Shown here piece by piece: positions 8,414-16,558 of a DNA stretch of 45,581 nt. The stretch is from an uncultured Sterolibacterium sp. Lineage in GTDB: Bacteria; Pseudomonadota; Gammaproteobacteria; Burkholderiales; Rhodocyclaceae. The translations under genes were made by a program, and so were the position numbers. The DNA is taken from positions 1-45,581 of the forward strand of contig CAIVDC010000101.1 in assembly GCA_903904605.1 (NCBI GenBank), read 5' to 3'. Position 1 is the first letter of the stretch, and each line of letters starts with the position of its first letter. The notes beneath the pieces are model-generated. The model was not told the DNA's origin. It was given only the letters and a program-made list of their open reading frames with translations, and ran no database searches.

Positions 8414-8464
8414 TGGAGTTGATCTCGGCCCTCCGCGGGGCCCGGTTCGAAAGCGCTGCCTGCG

Positions 8465-8492
8465 ATTATAGCGAAATGGCTTCGGCTTTCAC
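8465..8492 (-). promoter_or_regulatory. Candidate promoter of the gntR gene
   Basis: On the minus strand GTGAAA (8487-8492) and a perfect TATAAT (8465-8470) are separated by 16 bases. The predicted transcript start lies about 45 bases before the ATG at 8413. Confidence 0.4.
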
Positions 8493-8673
8493 GAGCGGAT
8501 ATTGCTTTTTGAAAATGGATCGATGCAAGGCACATAGATTTCGCGGTTGCCCTGGGCGCCCTCACGATTCCGTTATGACGGCGGCTCCAATGCTGGCCGA
8601 CGGTGACGCCTTGCCGCGTCGAAGGGCAGCGGATAGACTTTGATCCGACCGATGCTGTTTCGGCAGGGCGGAA

Positions 8674-10686
8674 ATGAACCTGGGGAAGCAAATGGTGAAT
8701 GAAGGCGAACTGCTCTGGACGCCCAGTGCAGAGTGGAAGGCGAAGAGCAACCTGACCAGGTTCATGAATTGGCTTGAGCGGCATCGCAGGCTCAAGTTTG
8801 AGAATTATCAGGAACTCTGGCAATGGTCGGTCGATGACCTGGAAGAATTCTGGCAGGCCATCTGGGACTACTTCGAAATCAAGTCCTCGCAGACCCCGGA
8901 AAGGGTGCTCGCCAGCCGGCAGATGCCCGGGGCAAAATGGTTTCCCGGCGCGCGGCTCAACTACGCCGAGAACGTGATGCGCCAGGAGCGGGCAGGGGAG
9001 CAGGCCCTGCTCTATCTGAGCGAGACCGGGCCGCTGACAGCCGTCACCTGGGACGAGCTTGGCGCCAAGGTCCGGACTCTGGCGACCCAGATGCGGCGCC
9101 TGGGCGTCGTGCCAGGTGACCGGGTCGCGGCTTACCTGCCGAACATTCCCGAAGCCCTGATCGCGATGCTGGCGGCGACGAGCATAGGAGCGATCTGGGC
9201 CAGTTGCTCGCCAGATTTCGGCACCCGCGGCGTTCTGGATCGCCTGAGCCAATTGGCACCCAAGCTGCTGTTTTGCGTCGATGGCTACCGCTACGGCGGC
9301 AAGGACTTCGATCGCCGCCAGGAGATAGGCGACATCGTCGGCCGGCTCCCTTCCCTCGAACGCGTGATTTATCTGCCCCGTCTTTACGGGACCGGGCAGG
9401 GGCTGCCTTTCGCCAAGGGCATCCTCCTGGCCGAACTCCTCGAGCAGCCGCCAATCGCCCCCGGCGAATTCCACTACGAGCAGGTCGCCTTCGACCATCC
9501 CCTGTGGATCCTGTTTTCGTCGGGGACGACCGGCTTGCCCAAGCCCATCGTCCATGGCCACGGCGGAATCCTGCTGGAAATGGAGAAGCTGATCCACTTC
9601 CACATGGACATGCGCCCCAGGGAGCGCATGTTCTTCTTCACCACGACCGGATGGATGATGTGGAACTTTCTCGTGAGCGCCTTGCTGGCCGACGTCGTGC
9701 CAGTGCTCTATGACGGCAATCCCTCCTATCCCCGGCCTGATGTGCTCTGGAAGATGGTCGAGGACAGCCGCGCCAGCTTCTTCGGCGCCAGTCCGACGTT
9801 CGTGGATATCATGGTGAAGGAAGGAATCGTTCCCCGGGAACGCTATGACATGTCGAGCCTGCGTGCCGTCATGCCGGCCGGTTCGCCGGTGTCGGCCGAA
9901 TGCACCGCCTGGTTCTACCGGAATGTCAAAGAGGATCTTTGGGTCGCCTCCGGCAGCGGCGGCACCGACGTCTGCAGCGGACTGGTCGGCGGCGTAGCGA
10001 TCCTGCCCGTCTATGCCGGCGAAATCCAGGCGCCCAGCCTCGGTGTTGCAGTCGCGGCGTTCAATGACCGGGGTGAGGCGGTGATCGACGAAATGGGCGA
10101 ACTGGTCATTACCGAACCCATGCCCTCCATGCCGGTGGGGTTCTGGAACGACGATAGCGGCGAGCGCTACCGTGAGGCATATTTCAACGCCTTTCCCGGG
10201 GTCTGGCGACACGGCGACTTTTTCAAGATCAATCGGCGGGGCGGCTGTTTCGTCCTGGGCCGATCCGATTCCGTGCTCAATCGCCACGGCGTGCGCATCG
10301 GCACGGCGGAGATCTATCGGGCGCTGTCGCTCCTTCCTGAAATCGACGATTCGCTTGTCGTGAATCTCGACCTGCCGGACGGAGGATTCTTCATGCCGCT
10401 CTTCGTCAAGCTGGCGGAGGGACTTAGCCTGAACAGCGAGATCGAGCGGAGAATCTGCGCCACTTTGCGCAGCGAGTATTCGCCCCGCCACGTCCCCGAC
10501 AAGATCTATCAGGTCGCCTCCATTCCCCTGACCCTGAGCGGCAAGAAGATGGAGGTCCCGGTGCGCAAGATCCTCCTCGGTCTCGCCGCGGAAAAGGCGG
10601 CAAATCCGGCAGTGATGCGCGACCCCCGTGCCATCGAGTACTTCATCGAGTTCGCCAGGGAGCACAGGGACTATTCACTCGCGTGA
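8674..10686 (+). CDS. Acetoacetyl-CoA synthetase (acetoacetate-CoA ligase)
   Basis: A 670-residue ANL-superfamily ligase that activates acetoacetate with ATP and CoA to acetoacetyl-CoA through an acyl-adenylate. The start region LLWTPSAEWKAKSNLTRFMNWL and the ACS-type leader mark the acetoacetyl-CoA synthetase branch. The phosphate loop reads LFSSGTTGLPKPIVHGHGG, and the C-terminal catalytic lysine is Lys624 in LTLSGKKMEVPVRK. The length fits the family (about 650-670). The ATG at 8674 follows a GGGCGG-like site. An ATG at 8692 preceded by GGGGA with good spacing is an equally credible start and would match family N-termini better. A related short- or medium-chain 3-keto acid is a possible alternative substrate. 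The gene is divergent from a GntR gene and is followed by a binding protein and an amidohydrolase. Confidence 0.85.
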   Translation: MNLGKQMVNEGELLWTPSAEWKAKSNLTRFMNWLERHRRLKFENYQELWQWSVDDLEEFWQAIWDYFEIKSSQTPERVLASRQMPGAKWFPGARLNYAENVMRQERAGEQALLYLSETGPLTAVTWDELGAKVRTLATQMRRLGVVPGDRVAAYLPNIPEALIAMLAATSIGAIWASCSPDFGTRGVLDRLSQLAPKLLFCVDGYRYGGKDFDRRQEIGDIVGRLPSLERVIYLPRLYGTGQGLPFAKGILLAELLEQPPIAPGEFHYEQVAFDHPLWILFSSGTTGLPKPIVHGHGGILLEMEKLIHFHMDMRPRERMFFFTTTGWMMWNFLVSALLADVVPVLYDGNPSYPRPDVLWKMVEDSRASFFGASPTFVDIMVKEGIVPRERYDMSSLRAVMPAGSPVSAECTAWFYRNVKEDLWVASGSGGTDVCSGLVGGVAILPVYAGEIQAPSLGVAVAAFNDRGEAVIDEMGELVITEPMPSMPVGFWNDDSGERYREAYFNAFPGVWRHGDFFKINRRGGCFVLGRSDSVLNRHGVRIGTAEIYRALSLLPEIDDSLVVNLDLPDGGFFMPLFVKLAEGLSLNSEIERRICATLRSEYSPRHVPDKIYQVASIPLTLSGKKMEVPVRKILLGLAAEKAANPAVMRDPRAIEYFIEFAREHRDYSLA

Positions 10687-10794
10687 GGGCAAGCCCGCCC
10701 TGATCGCCCGCTGGATCACCGGCTGACGATCGTGAGACAATCCATTTTCGATATTGGAACATTTGTGGAATCGACACTGAAAAGGGAGGCGAAT

Positions 10795-11937
10795 ATGACA
10801 CTTATTTTCCGGACGATCTTCCTGGCCTCGGCGCTGTGCCTTGCCGCGAGCCAGGCGCAGGCGGACATCACGATCGGCGTCGACCTGCCCCTGACCGGGC
10901 CTGCTGCGGGCCTGGGCATACCGTGCAAGAACGGTCTGGTATTCTGGCCGGAGAGCATCGCCGGTGAGAAGATCAAGCTGGTCGTGCTGGACGATGCCAG
11001 CGATCCCGGCCAGGCGGCCAAGAATGCCCGGCGTTTCATCTCCGAGGACCATGTGGACGTGATTCTCGGCTCCGCCGCCACGCCCGCAGCCCTGGCCATG
11101 GCCGCGATTGCCGCCGAGGGGCAGACCGTGCAACTGGCCGAGGCGCCGGTGGAGCTGCCGCCCGGCAAGGACGCCTGGACCTTCCGTTTGCCGCAATCGA
11201 CGGCCCTGATGGCGGCGGGCATCGTCGAGCACATGAAGAAGGCAGGCGTGAAGAGCTTCGCCTTCATCGGCTATTCCGATGCCTATGGCGAGAGCTGGCT
11301 GAAGGACATCAGCCGCCTGGCCAGCGAGGCCGGCATCAAGCTGACCACGGCCGAGCGCTTTGCCCGGGCCGATACCAGCGTCACGGCGCAAGCGCTCAAG
11401 GCGATCGCCAGCAATCCCGATGCCATCGTCCTGGTCGCTTCGGGCAGCGGCGCCGCGATGCCGCACCTCGCGGTGGTCGAGCGCGGCTACAAGGGCAAGA
11501 TCTACCAGACGCACAGCGCAGCTTCGAACGACCTGCTTCGTCTGGGCGGCAAGAGCGTCGAGGGCAGTTTCGTCATTTCGGGTCTGGCGGTGATGCCCGA
11601 GGGCCTGCCGGATGGCCATCCATCGAAGAAACTGGCGGTGGATTTCGTCCAGAAATACGAGAAGCACTTCGGCCCGGGCACCCGCAACCAGTTTGCCGCT
11701 CATACCTATGACGCCCTGCTGGTACTGCAGCGGGTGGTGCCCGAGGCCCTCAAGAAGGGCCGGCCCGGCACCCAGCAGTTCCGCGAGGCCTTGCGCGATG
11801 CGCTGGAGAATGCCGGGGAGATTACCGTCACGCAAGGCGTCTTTCGCTATACCCCGAAAGACCATTTCGGCCTGGACGCCAACGCCCGCATGATGCTGAC
11901 GATTGCCGGCGGCAACTGGAAGGTCGTGGCGCCGTAA
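10795..11937 (+). CDS. Periplasmic binding protein of a Liv-type ABC transporter (first of three)
   Basis: A 380-residue type I periplasmic binding protein (Peripla_BP_6/LivK class) for import of branched-chain amino acids, aromatic acids or similar anions. A cleavable signal peptide covers residues 1-23 (ending SQAQA), and mature DITIGVDLPLTGPAAG starts the first beta-strand. The ATG at 10795 was chosen because AGGGAGG lies 7 bases upstream; an upstream start would place 21 residues ahead of the signal peptide. It shares many local motifs with the binding protein at 36533 (DDASDP, KAIASNPDAIVLVA, HSAASNDLLRLGG, PGTQQFREALRDALE), so the two are probably paralogues. No permease or ATPase gene adjoins it; the nearest set is at 33189-36512. 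Confidence 0.87.
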   Translation: MTLIFRTIFLASALCLAASQAQADITIGVDLPLTGPAAGLGIPCKNGLVFWPESIAGEKIKLVVLDDASDPGQAAKNARRFISEDHVDVILGSAATPAALAMAAIAAEGQTVQLAEAPVELPPGKDAWTFRLPQSTALMAAGIVEHMKKAGVKSFAFIGYSDAYGESWLKDISRLASEAGIKLTTAERFARADTSVTAQALKAIASNPDAIVLVASGSGAAMPHLAVVERGYKGKIYQTHSAASNDLLRLGGKSVEGSFVISGLAVMPEGLPDGHPSKKLAVDFVQKYEKHFGPGTRNQFAAHTYDALLVLQRVVPEALKKGRPGTQQFREALRDALENAGEITVTQGVFRYTPKDHFGLDANARMMLTIAGGNWKVVAP

Positions 11938-11960
11938 GTATCATTCATCCGAGGAACGCC

Positions 11961-12842
11961 ATGATTGATCTCAATGAACTGGTCGCGATCGACGTCCATA
12001 CCCACGCGGAAAAGTCCTGTCGCATGCCGACCGACGAAGATGCGCAGGCTATGGAGGAGGCCAAGAAGAAGTACTTCAAGCAGACCATAGGCCAGCCGAC
12101 CATCCCGGAGATCGCCGCCTACTACCGCGAGCGCAAGATGGCCTGCGTCGTCTTCCCGGTGGATGGCGAACATGCCACGGGGATGCGCCCCGTGCCCAAC
12201 GATGAAGTGGCCGAGCTGGTGGCCCAGAACGACGACGTGATGATCCCCTTCGCCAGCATCGACCCGCACAAGGGCAAAATGGGGGTGCGCGCCGCGCGCC
12301 GCCTGATCGAGGAATACGGGGTCAGGGGCTTCAAGTTCCATCCCTCGTTCCAGGGCTTCTATCCCAACGACCGCATGGCCTATCCCCTGTACGAGGTGAT
12401 CGCCGAGTACGGCCTGCCGGCGCTGTTCCACACCGGCCAGACCGGTATCGGCGCCGGCATGCCCAGCGGCGGCGGGGTCCGGCTCAAGTACTCGAATCCG
12501 ATGCTCATCGACGATGTCGCCGCCGACTTTCCCGACATGCCGATCATCCTCGCGCATCCCTCCTTTCCCTGGCAGGAGGAGGCGCTCTCGGTGGCGACGC
12601 ACAAGCCGCAGGTCTATATCGATCTCTCCGGCTGGTCGCCGAAATACTTCCCGCCGATCCTGATCCAGTACGCCAACACCCTGCTCAAGCACAAGATGCT
12701 GTTCGGTTCCGACTTTCCCCTGATCACGCCGGATCGCTGGCTCGAGGACTTCGCCAAGATCCCGATCAAGGACGAGGTGCGGACGCTGATCCTCAGGGAA
12801 AACGCCATCCGCCTGCTCAAACTCGCGCCCGAACCCGCCTGA
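11961..12842 (+). CDS. Amidohydrolase family (amidohydrolase-2/ACMSD-like) metal-dependent hydrolase or decarboxylase
   Basis: A 293-residue TIM-barrel protein of the amidohydrolase-2 family, which includes hydrolases and non-oxidative aromatic decarboxylases. The metal-binding H-x-H is in IDVHTHAEKS (His13 and His15). A barrel strand ends in GFKFHPSFQG, another in PALFHTGQTG, a third in IILAHPSFPW, and the catalytic Asp region reads LFGSDFPLI. The ATG at 11961 has GAGGA 5 bases upstream and starts 23 bases after the binding-protein stop, so the two are probably co-transcribed. It could hydrolyse an amide or lactone, or decarboxylate an aromatic acid; sequence alone does not decide. The physical link to a binding protein suggests that it acts on the imported compound. 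Confidence 0.8.
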   Translation: MIDLNELVAIDVHTHAEKSCRMPTDEDAQAMEEAKKKYFKQTIGQPTIPEIAAYYRERKMACVVFPVDGEHATGMRPVPNDEVAELVAQNDDVMIPFASIDPHKGKMGVRAARRLIEEYGVRGFKFHPSFQGFYPNDRMAYPLYEVIAEYGLPALFHTGQTGIGAGMPSGGGVRLKYSNPMLIDDVAADFPDMPIILAHPSFPWQEEALSVATHKPQVYIDLSGWSPKYFPPILIQYANTLLKHKMLFGSDFPLITPDRWLEDFAKIPIKDEVRTLILRENAIRLLKLAPEPA

Positions 12843-12873
12843 GAGCATGCCTCGGGCCGGCGCGACACAGCGC

Positions 12874-12902
12874 TTGACCCCCATGCGCCGAATGTATACA
12901 GT
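12874..12902 (+). promoter_or_regulatory. Candidate promoter of the second gntR gene with TGTATACA operator
   Basis: TTGACC (12874-12879), 17 bases and TACAGT (12897-12902) form a sigma70-like promoter. The perfect palindrome TGTATACA (12893-12900) overlaps the -10 box. GT-N2-AC-type palindromes are common operators of FCD-type GntR proteins, and the gene just downstream encodes one, so self-repression and control of the following operon are likely. Confidence 0.45.
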
Positions 12903-13000
12903 ATCCATCATGGCCGGACGGCGGGATCTTCCCCGCAAAGATCCGGCCGGGATGTCGATCCGTAGATCGCAAGCCATTTTCCCGATGCGCAGAGGTGCAA

Positions 13001-13699
13001 GTGGTGTCCTCGCTGAAGCCGGTTGAACGTCCCCTCGCCCTGAGCGATCAGGTCTATCAAACCTTGCGGGCGAATGTCAGGAACGGCAAGATCCTGCCCG
13101 GCCAGGCGCTGCAGGAAGTGCAACTGGCGGCGCAACTCGGCGTGTCGCGCACGCCGGTGCGCGAAGCGCTCACCCGGCTCGCCAGCGATGGCCTGGTTTC
13201 GGCCGACGGGCGCAGTTTCGTGGTGCCTTCCCTGACCATCGCCGACGTCGACGACATCTACGAGGTGCGCGGCCTGCTCGAACCGGAGGCCTTGCGCAGG
13301 GTGGCGGCACAGACCGCCAACCCGGTGGTGCGGGCGCCGATCATGAACGCGCTGGAGGCCAGTATCGAGGCGCACAGGGCCGGCGACCACGAGGCATTCA
13401 TGGCCGCCAACGCGCGCTTCCGCGCGGCCTGGCTGACCCTGGTGCCGAATCCCCGCCTGGTGCATGCGGTCGAACTGTACGCCGACCATGTGCAGCACTT
13501 GCGCTCGCTGACCCTGGGCAGCATCAAGGTGCGCAATGTCGTGCTGGGCGGCTTGAAACGCATCGCCAAGGCGCTGGTCGCGGGCGACGGCGATGCCGCG
13601 GCACTGGCCATGCAGGGCCACCTGACCGAGGCCAAGCAGGCCTTCATCGTCGCCACCGGCCTCGACCGTCCTGCCGCGAAGGTCGCCAGACGCCCTTAG
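13001..13699 (+). CDS. GntR family regulator (FCD type), probable regulator of the indoleacetate operon
   Basis: A 232-residue regulator with a winged helix at about residues 12-75 (VQLAAQLGVSRTPVREALTRLASDGLV, a textbook GntR helix-turn-helix) and an FCD ligand domain at about 85-210. The GTG at 13001 was chosen because AGAGG lies 5 bases upstream; GTG codons at 12995 and 13004 are alternatives. It heads a long same-strand run, 10 bases before the thiolase gene, so it is probably co-transcribed and autoregulated through the TGTATACA site. A GntR-type regulator was reported among the indoleacetate-induced cluster of Azoarcus evansii and strain EbN1. The effector is unknown; indoleacetate or one of the CoA thioesters is a reasonable guess. 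Confidence 0.85.
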   Translation: MVSSLKPVERPLALSDQVYQTLRANVRNGKILPGQALQEVQLAAQLGVSRTPVREALTRLASDGLVSADGRSFVVPSLTIADVDDIYEVRGLLEPEALRRVAAQTANPVVRAPIMNALEASIEAHRAGDHEAFMAANARFRAAWLTLVPNPRLVHAVELYADHVQHLRSLTLGSIKVRNVVLGGLKRIAKALVAGDGDAAALAMQGHLTEAKQAFIVATGLDRPAAKVARRP

Positions 13700-13709
13700 G
13701 GGAAATCCC

Positions 13710-14915
13710 ATGGCATACAAGGCTGAAATTCCCTACGGCGCCTACTGGAGCACGCCCTTCGCCCGCTGGCAAGGCAGCCTGGCGCATCTCCACAGCATAG
13801 AATTCGCCGCGCACGTGGCGCGCCGGGAACTGGCCCGGCTCAAGATCGATCCGGCGAGCTTCGACTACGGCGTCCTCGGCTTCTCGGTGCCGCAGAAACA
13901 TTCCTTCTACGGCCTGCCCTGGCTCATGGGCATGGCGGGCGCACCCCAGGCCGGCGGCCCGACGCTGATGCAGGCCTGCGCCACCGGCGTGCGCACTCTC
14001 CTGGCAGCGACGCAGGAAATCGAAGCGGGCATGGCCAGCACGGCGCTGGCCATCAACTGCGACCGCACTTCCAACGGCCCGCACCTCTATTACCCGAACC
14101 CGAAAGGCCCCGGCGGCACAGGCGCGGCGGAGGACTGGGTCATGGAGAGCTTTGCCTGCGACCCGCTGGGCGGACATTCGATGCTCGCCACCGCGGAGAA
14201 TGTCGCGGCGGCCCACGGCATCAGCAGCGCGGAGCAGCACGAAGTAGTGCTGCGGCGCGAGGAGCAGTACCGGCAGGCGCTGGAGAACGACTCGGCCTTT
14301 CTCAGGCGCTTCATGACCCTGCCTTTCGAGGTGCCGGCGGCCAACTACAGGAAGACCCAGGCCAGCCTTGCCGGCGACGAAGGCGTCAGCCGATCGACGC
14401 CGGAAGGTCTGGCCCAGCTCAAGCCGGTTTTGCCGGGCGGCACGGTCACGTTCGGCGGGCAGACGCATCCGGCCGACGGCAGTGCGGCCATCGTCGTCAC
14501 CACTCCTGACAAGGCGCGCGAACTGTCCGCCGACCCGAAGATCACCGTTCGCCTGCACGGCTTCGGTCTGGCGCGCGTGGCGCTGGCGCGCATGCCCGAA
14601 GCCACGGTGCCCGCCGCCCGGCGCGCGCTGGCACAGGCCGGGCGGGAGATCGGGCAGATGTCCGCGATCAAGAGCCACAACCCGTTTGCCCTGAACGACA
14701 TCTATTTCGCCCGCGAGACCGGCACCGACCTGATGGCCATGAACAATTTCGGCTGCTCCCTGGTCTGGGGCCACCCCCAGGCACCGATGGGCACCCGCGC
14801 CGTCATCGAACTGATCGAGGAACTGGCCCTCAAGGGCGGCGGCTTCGGCTTGTTTACCGGCTGCGCCGCCGGCGACTCGGCGATGGCGGTGGTGCTGGAA
14901 GTGTGCGACGCCTGA
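13710..14915 (+). CDS. Thiolase family protein (beta-ketothiolase of the indoleacetate pathway)
   Basis: A 401-residue thiolase-fold enzyme that cleaves a 3-ketoacyl-CoA with CoA. In this pathway it would release acetyl-CoA from 2-aminobenzoylacetyl-CoA, leaving 2-aminobenzoyl-CoA. The nucleophilic cysteine is Cys90 in LMQACATGVR. The active-site histidine is His355 in GHPQAPMGTR, and the C-terminal cysteine is Cys385 in TGCAAGDSAMAVVLE. The last two motifs depart from the canonical GHPLGASG and CxGGGQG, so the protein belongs to a divergent branch and not to the biosynthetic or FadA type. The ATG has AGGGGA upstream and starts 10 bases after the gntR stop. A beta-ketothiolase is among the proteins reported as indoleacetate-induced in Azoarcus evansii. 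Confidence 0.82.
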   Translation: MAYKAEIPYGAYWSTPFARWQGSLAHLHSIEFAAHVARRELARLKIDPASFDYGVLGFSVPQKHSFYGLPWLMGMAGAPQAGGPTLMQACATGVRTLLAATQEIEAGMASTALAINCDRTSNGPHLYYPNPKGPGGTGAAEDWVMESFACDPLGGHSMLATAENVAAAHGISSAEQHEVVLRREEQYRQALENDSAFLRRFMTLPFEVPAANYRKTQASLAGDEGVSRSTPEGLAQLKPVLPGGTVTFGGQTHPADGSAAIVVTTPDKARELSADPKITVRLHGFGLARVALARMPEATVPAARRALAQAGREIGQMSAIKSHNPFALNDIYFARETGTDLMAMNNFGCSLVWGHPQAPMGTRAVIELIEELALKGGGFGLFTGCAAGDSAMAVVLEVCDA

Positions 14916-14955
14916 ACCGTCGATGCCGCGCCTGTGACCCACCGGGAAGAGTGAA

Positions 14956-16509
14956 ATGCCTGTGTCGGAGTGGATAAGCCGCAATGCCGGCCTGACGCCG
15001 GACAAGCCGGCCATCCTGTTTCCAGGACGCGAACTCGGCTATGCCCGCCTGGCCGGGCTCGTGGCGCAGCTCGCTGCCGCCCTGGCCGCGCGGGGCGTAA
15101 AGCGCGGCGATTGTGCCGCCTACCTGGGCTACAACAGTCCCGAAATGCTCGCCACAATGTTCGCCTGCGCCCGCCTGGGCGCGCTGTTCATGCCGCTCAA
15201 CTGGCGCCTGGCGGGCCCCGAGCATGGGCAGATGATCAAGGATTGCAGGCCTTCGGTGCTGCTGGTCGAGGCGCCATTCCTTGCCCAGACGCGGCTGCTG
15301 GGCGAACGCCTGCACGACATCACGCTGGTCGCCTTGGGGGAAGCGCCGCCGGGCTGGCTGTCCTACCCGCAGTTCCTCTCCGGCGGAGAGGGCGCGGCGC
15401 CGCGCGATGCCGAAGAGGATGGCGGCACGGCGCTGTTGATTTGCTACACCTCGGGTGCGACCGGCAAGCCCAAGGGCGTGATTCTCTCCCAGGCCGCGCT
15501 GGCGGCGAATGCCGCGAGCAGCATCGACATGCACGAACTCGGCGCGGCGGACCGGATTCTCACCACCTTGCCGCTGTTCCACGTCGGCGGGCTCAACATC
15601 CTGACCACGCCCGCCCTGCAGGTCGGGGCCAGCGTGGTACTGCATCCGAAATTCGATCCGGAGACCGCCCTGGACGCGATCGAGCGCGAACGCATCACGC
15701 TGACCGTGCTGGTGCCGGCTCAGCTCGACATGCTGATCGCCCACCCGCGCTGGCTTACAGCGGATTTCTCCAGCCTGCGCATGATCACCACGGGCTCCAG
15801 CATCGTCCCGGAGCGGCTGATCCGGGCTGTGCATGAGCGCGGCGTGCCGCTGGTGCAGGTCTACGGTTCCACCGAGACCTGTCCGGTCGCCGCTTACCTC
15901 AAGCGCGAGGACGCGGCGCGCAAGGCGGGCTCAGCCGGACGGCCGGCGACCGGCTGCCAGCTGCGCATCGTCGGCGAGCGCGACGACGCCGACGAGGAAG
16001 CTGGTGTCGGCGCGAATCTCGCGCCGGGTGCCACCGGCGAGATCCTGGTGCGCGGCGCCAACGTCATGTCCGGCTACTGGCAGAACCCGACGGCCACGGC
16101 GGAAGCGCTCCGGCACGGCTGGTTCCACAGCGGCGACATGGGCCATTGGGATGAAGACGGTTATCTGTTCGTGGACGGCCGCAGGAAGGAAATGATCATT
16201 TCGGGCGGCGAGAACATCTATCCCGCCGAAATCGAGAATGTCCTGATCGAGTGCCGCGACATCGCCGAGGCCGCCGTGCTTGGCCGCCCTGATGAGCGCT
16301 GGGGCGAGGTCGTGGTCGCCGCCGTGGTGCCGAGGGACGGTGCGGACATTACCCGGGCGCAGGTGCTGGGCCTGTTCGAGGGACGCCTCGCCCGCTACAA
16401 GCATCCCAAGGACGTGGTGTTCCTCGCCGAAATGCCGAAAAGCGCCCTCGGCAAGGTGCGCAGGGAAGACTTGCGCAGCCTGATCGAAACGGACGGCGCG
16501 GCAGAATGA
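14956..16509 (+). CDS. iaaB: Aryl/acyl-CoA ligase, IaaB-type indoleacetate-CoA ligase
   Basis: A 517-residue class I adenylate-forming ligase (FadD/4CL-like) that joins a carboxylic acid to CoA with ATP. The phosphate loop reads YTSGATGKPKGV. The A5-type motif is VYGSTETCP, the hinge region DGRRKEMIISGGENIYPAEIE, and the catalytic lysine is Lys500 in KSALGKVRRE. Its place between the thiolase and hydantoinase genes and the overall gene set match IaaB of Aromatoleum aromaticum, which was characterised as an indoleacetate-CoA ligase. Family membership is certain; substrate assignment rests on context. Because the initial hydroxylation of indoleacetate is thought to act on the free acid, this ligase may serve a side branch or trap the substrate. 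The ATG at 14956 is preceded by GGAAGAG. Confidence 0.8.
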   Translation: MPVSEWISRNAGLTPDKPAILFPGRELGYARLAGLVAQLAAALAARGVKRGDCAAYLGYNSPEMLATMFACARLGALFMPLNWRLAGPEHGQMIKDCRPSVLLVEAPFLAQTRLLGERLHDITLVALGEAPPGWLSYPQFLSGGEGAAPRDAEEDGGTALLICYTSGATGKPKGVILSQAALAANAASSIDMHELGAADRILTTLPLFHVGGLNILTTPALQVGASVVLHPKFDPETALDAIERERITLTVLVPAQLDMLIAHPRWLTADFSSLRMITTGSSIVPERLIRAVHERGVPLVQVYGSTETCPVAAYLKREDAARKAGSAGRPATGCQLRIVGERDDADEEAGVGANLAPGATGEILVRGANVMSGYWQNPTATAEALRHGWFHSGDMGHWDEDGYLFVDGRRKEMIISGGENIYPAEIENVLIECRDIAEAAVLGRPDERWGEVVVAAVVPRDGADITRAQVLGLFEGRLARYKHPKDVVFLAEMPKSALGKVRREDLRSLIETDGAAE

Positions 16510-16558
16510 ACCGGATTCCCCGCCTTCACCTTAGGTCCACACTGCTGGAGAAGAGCCC

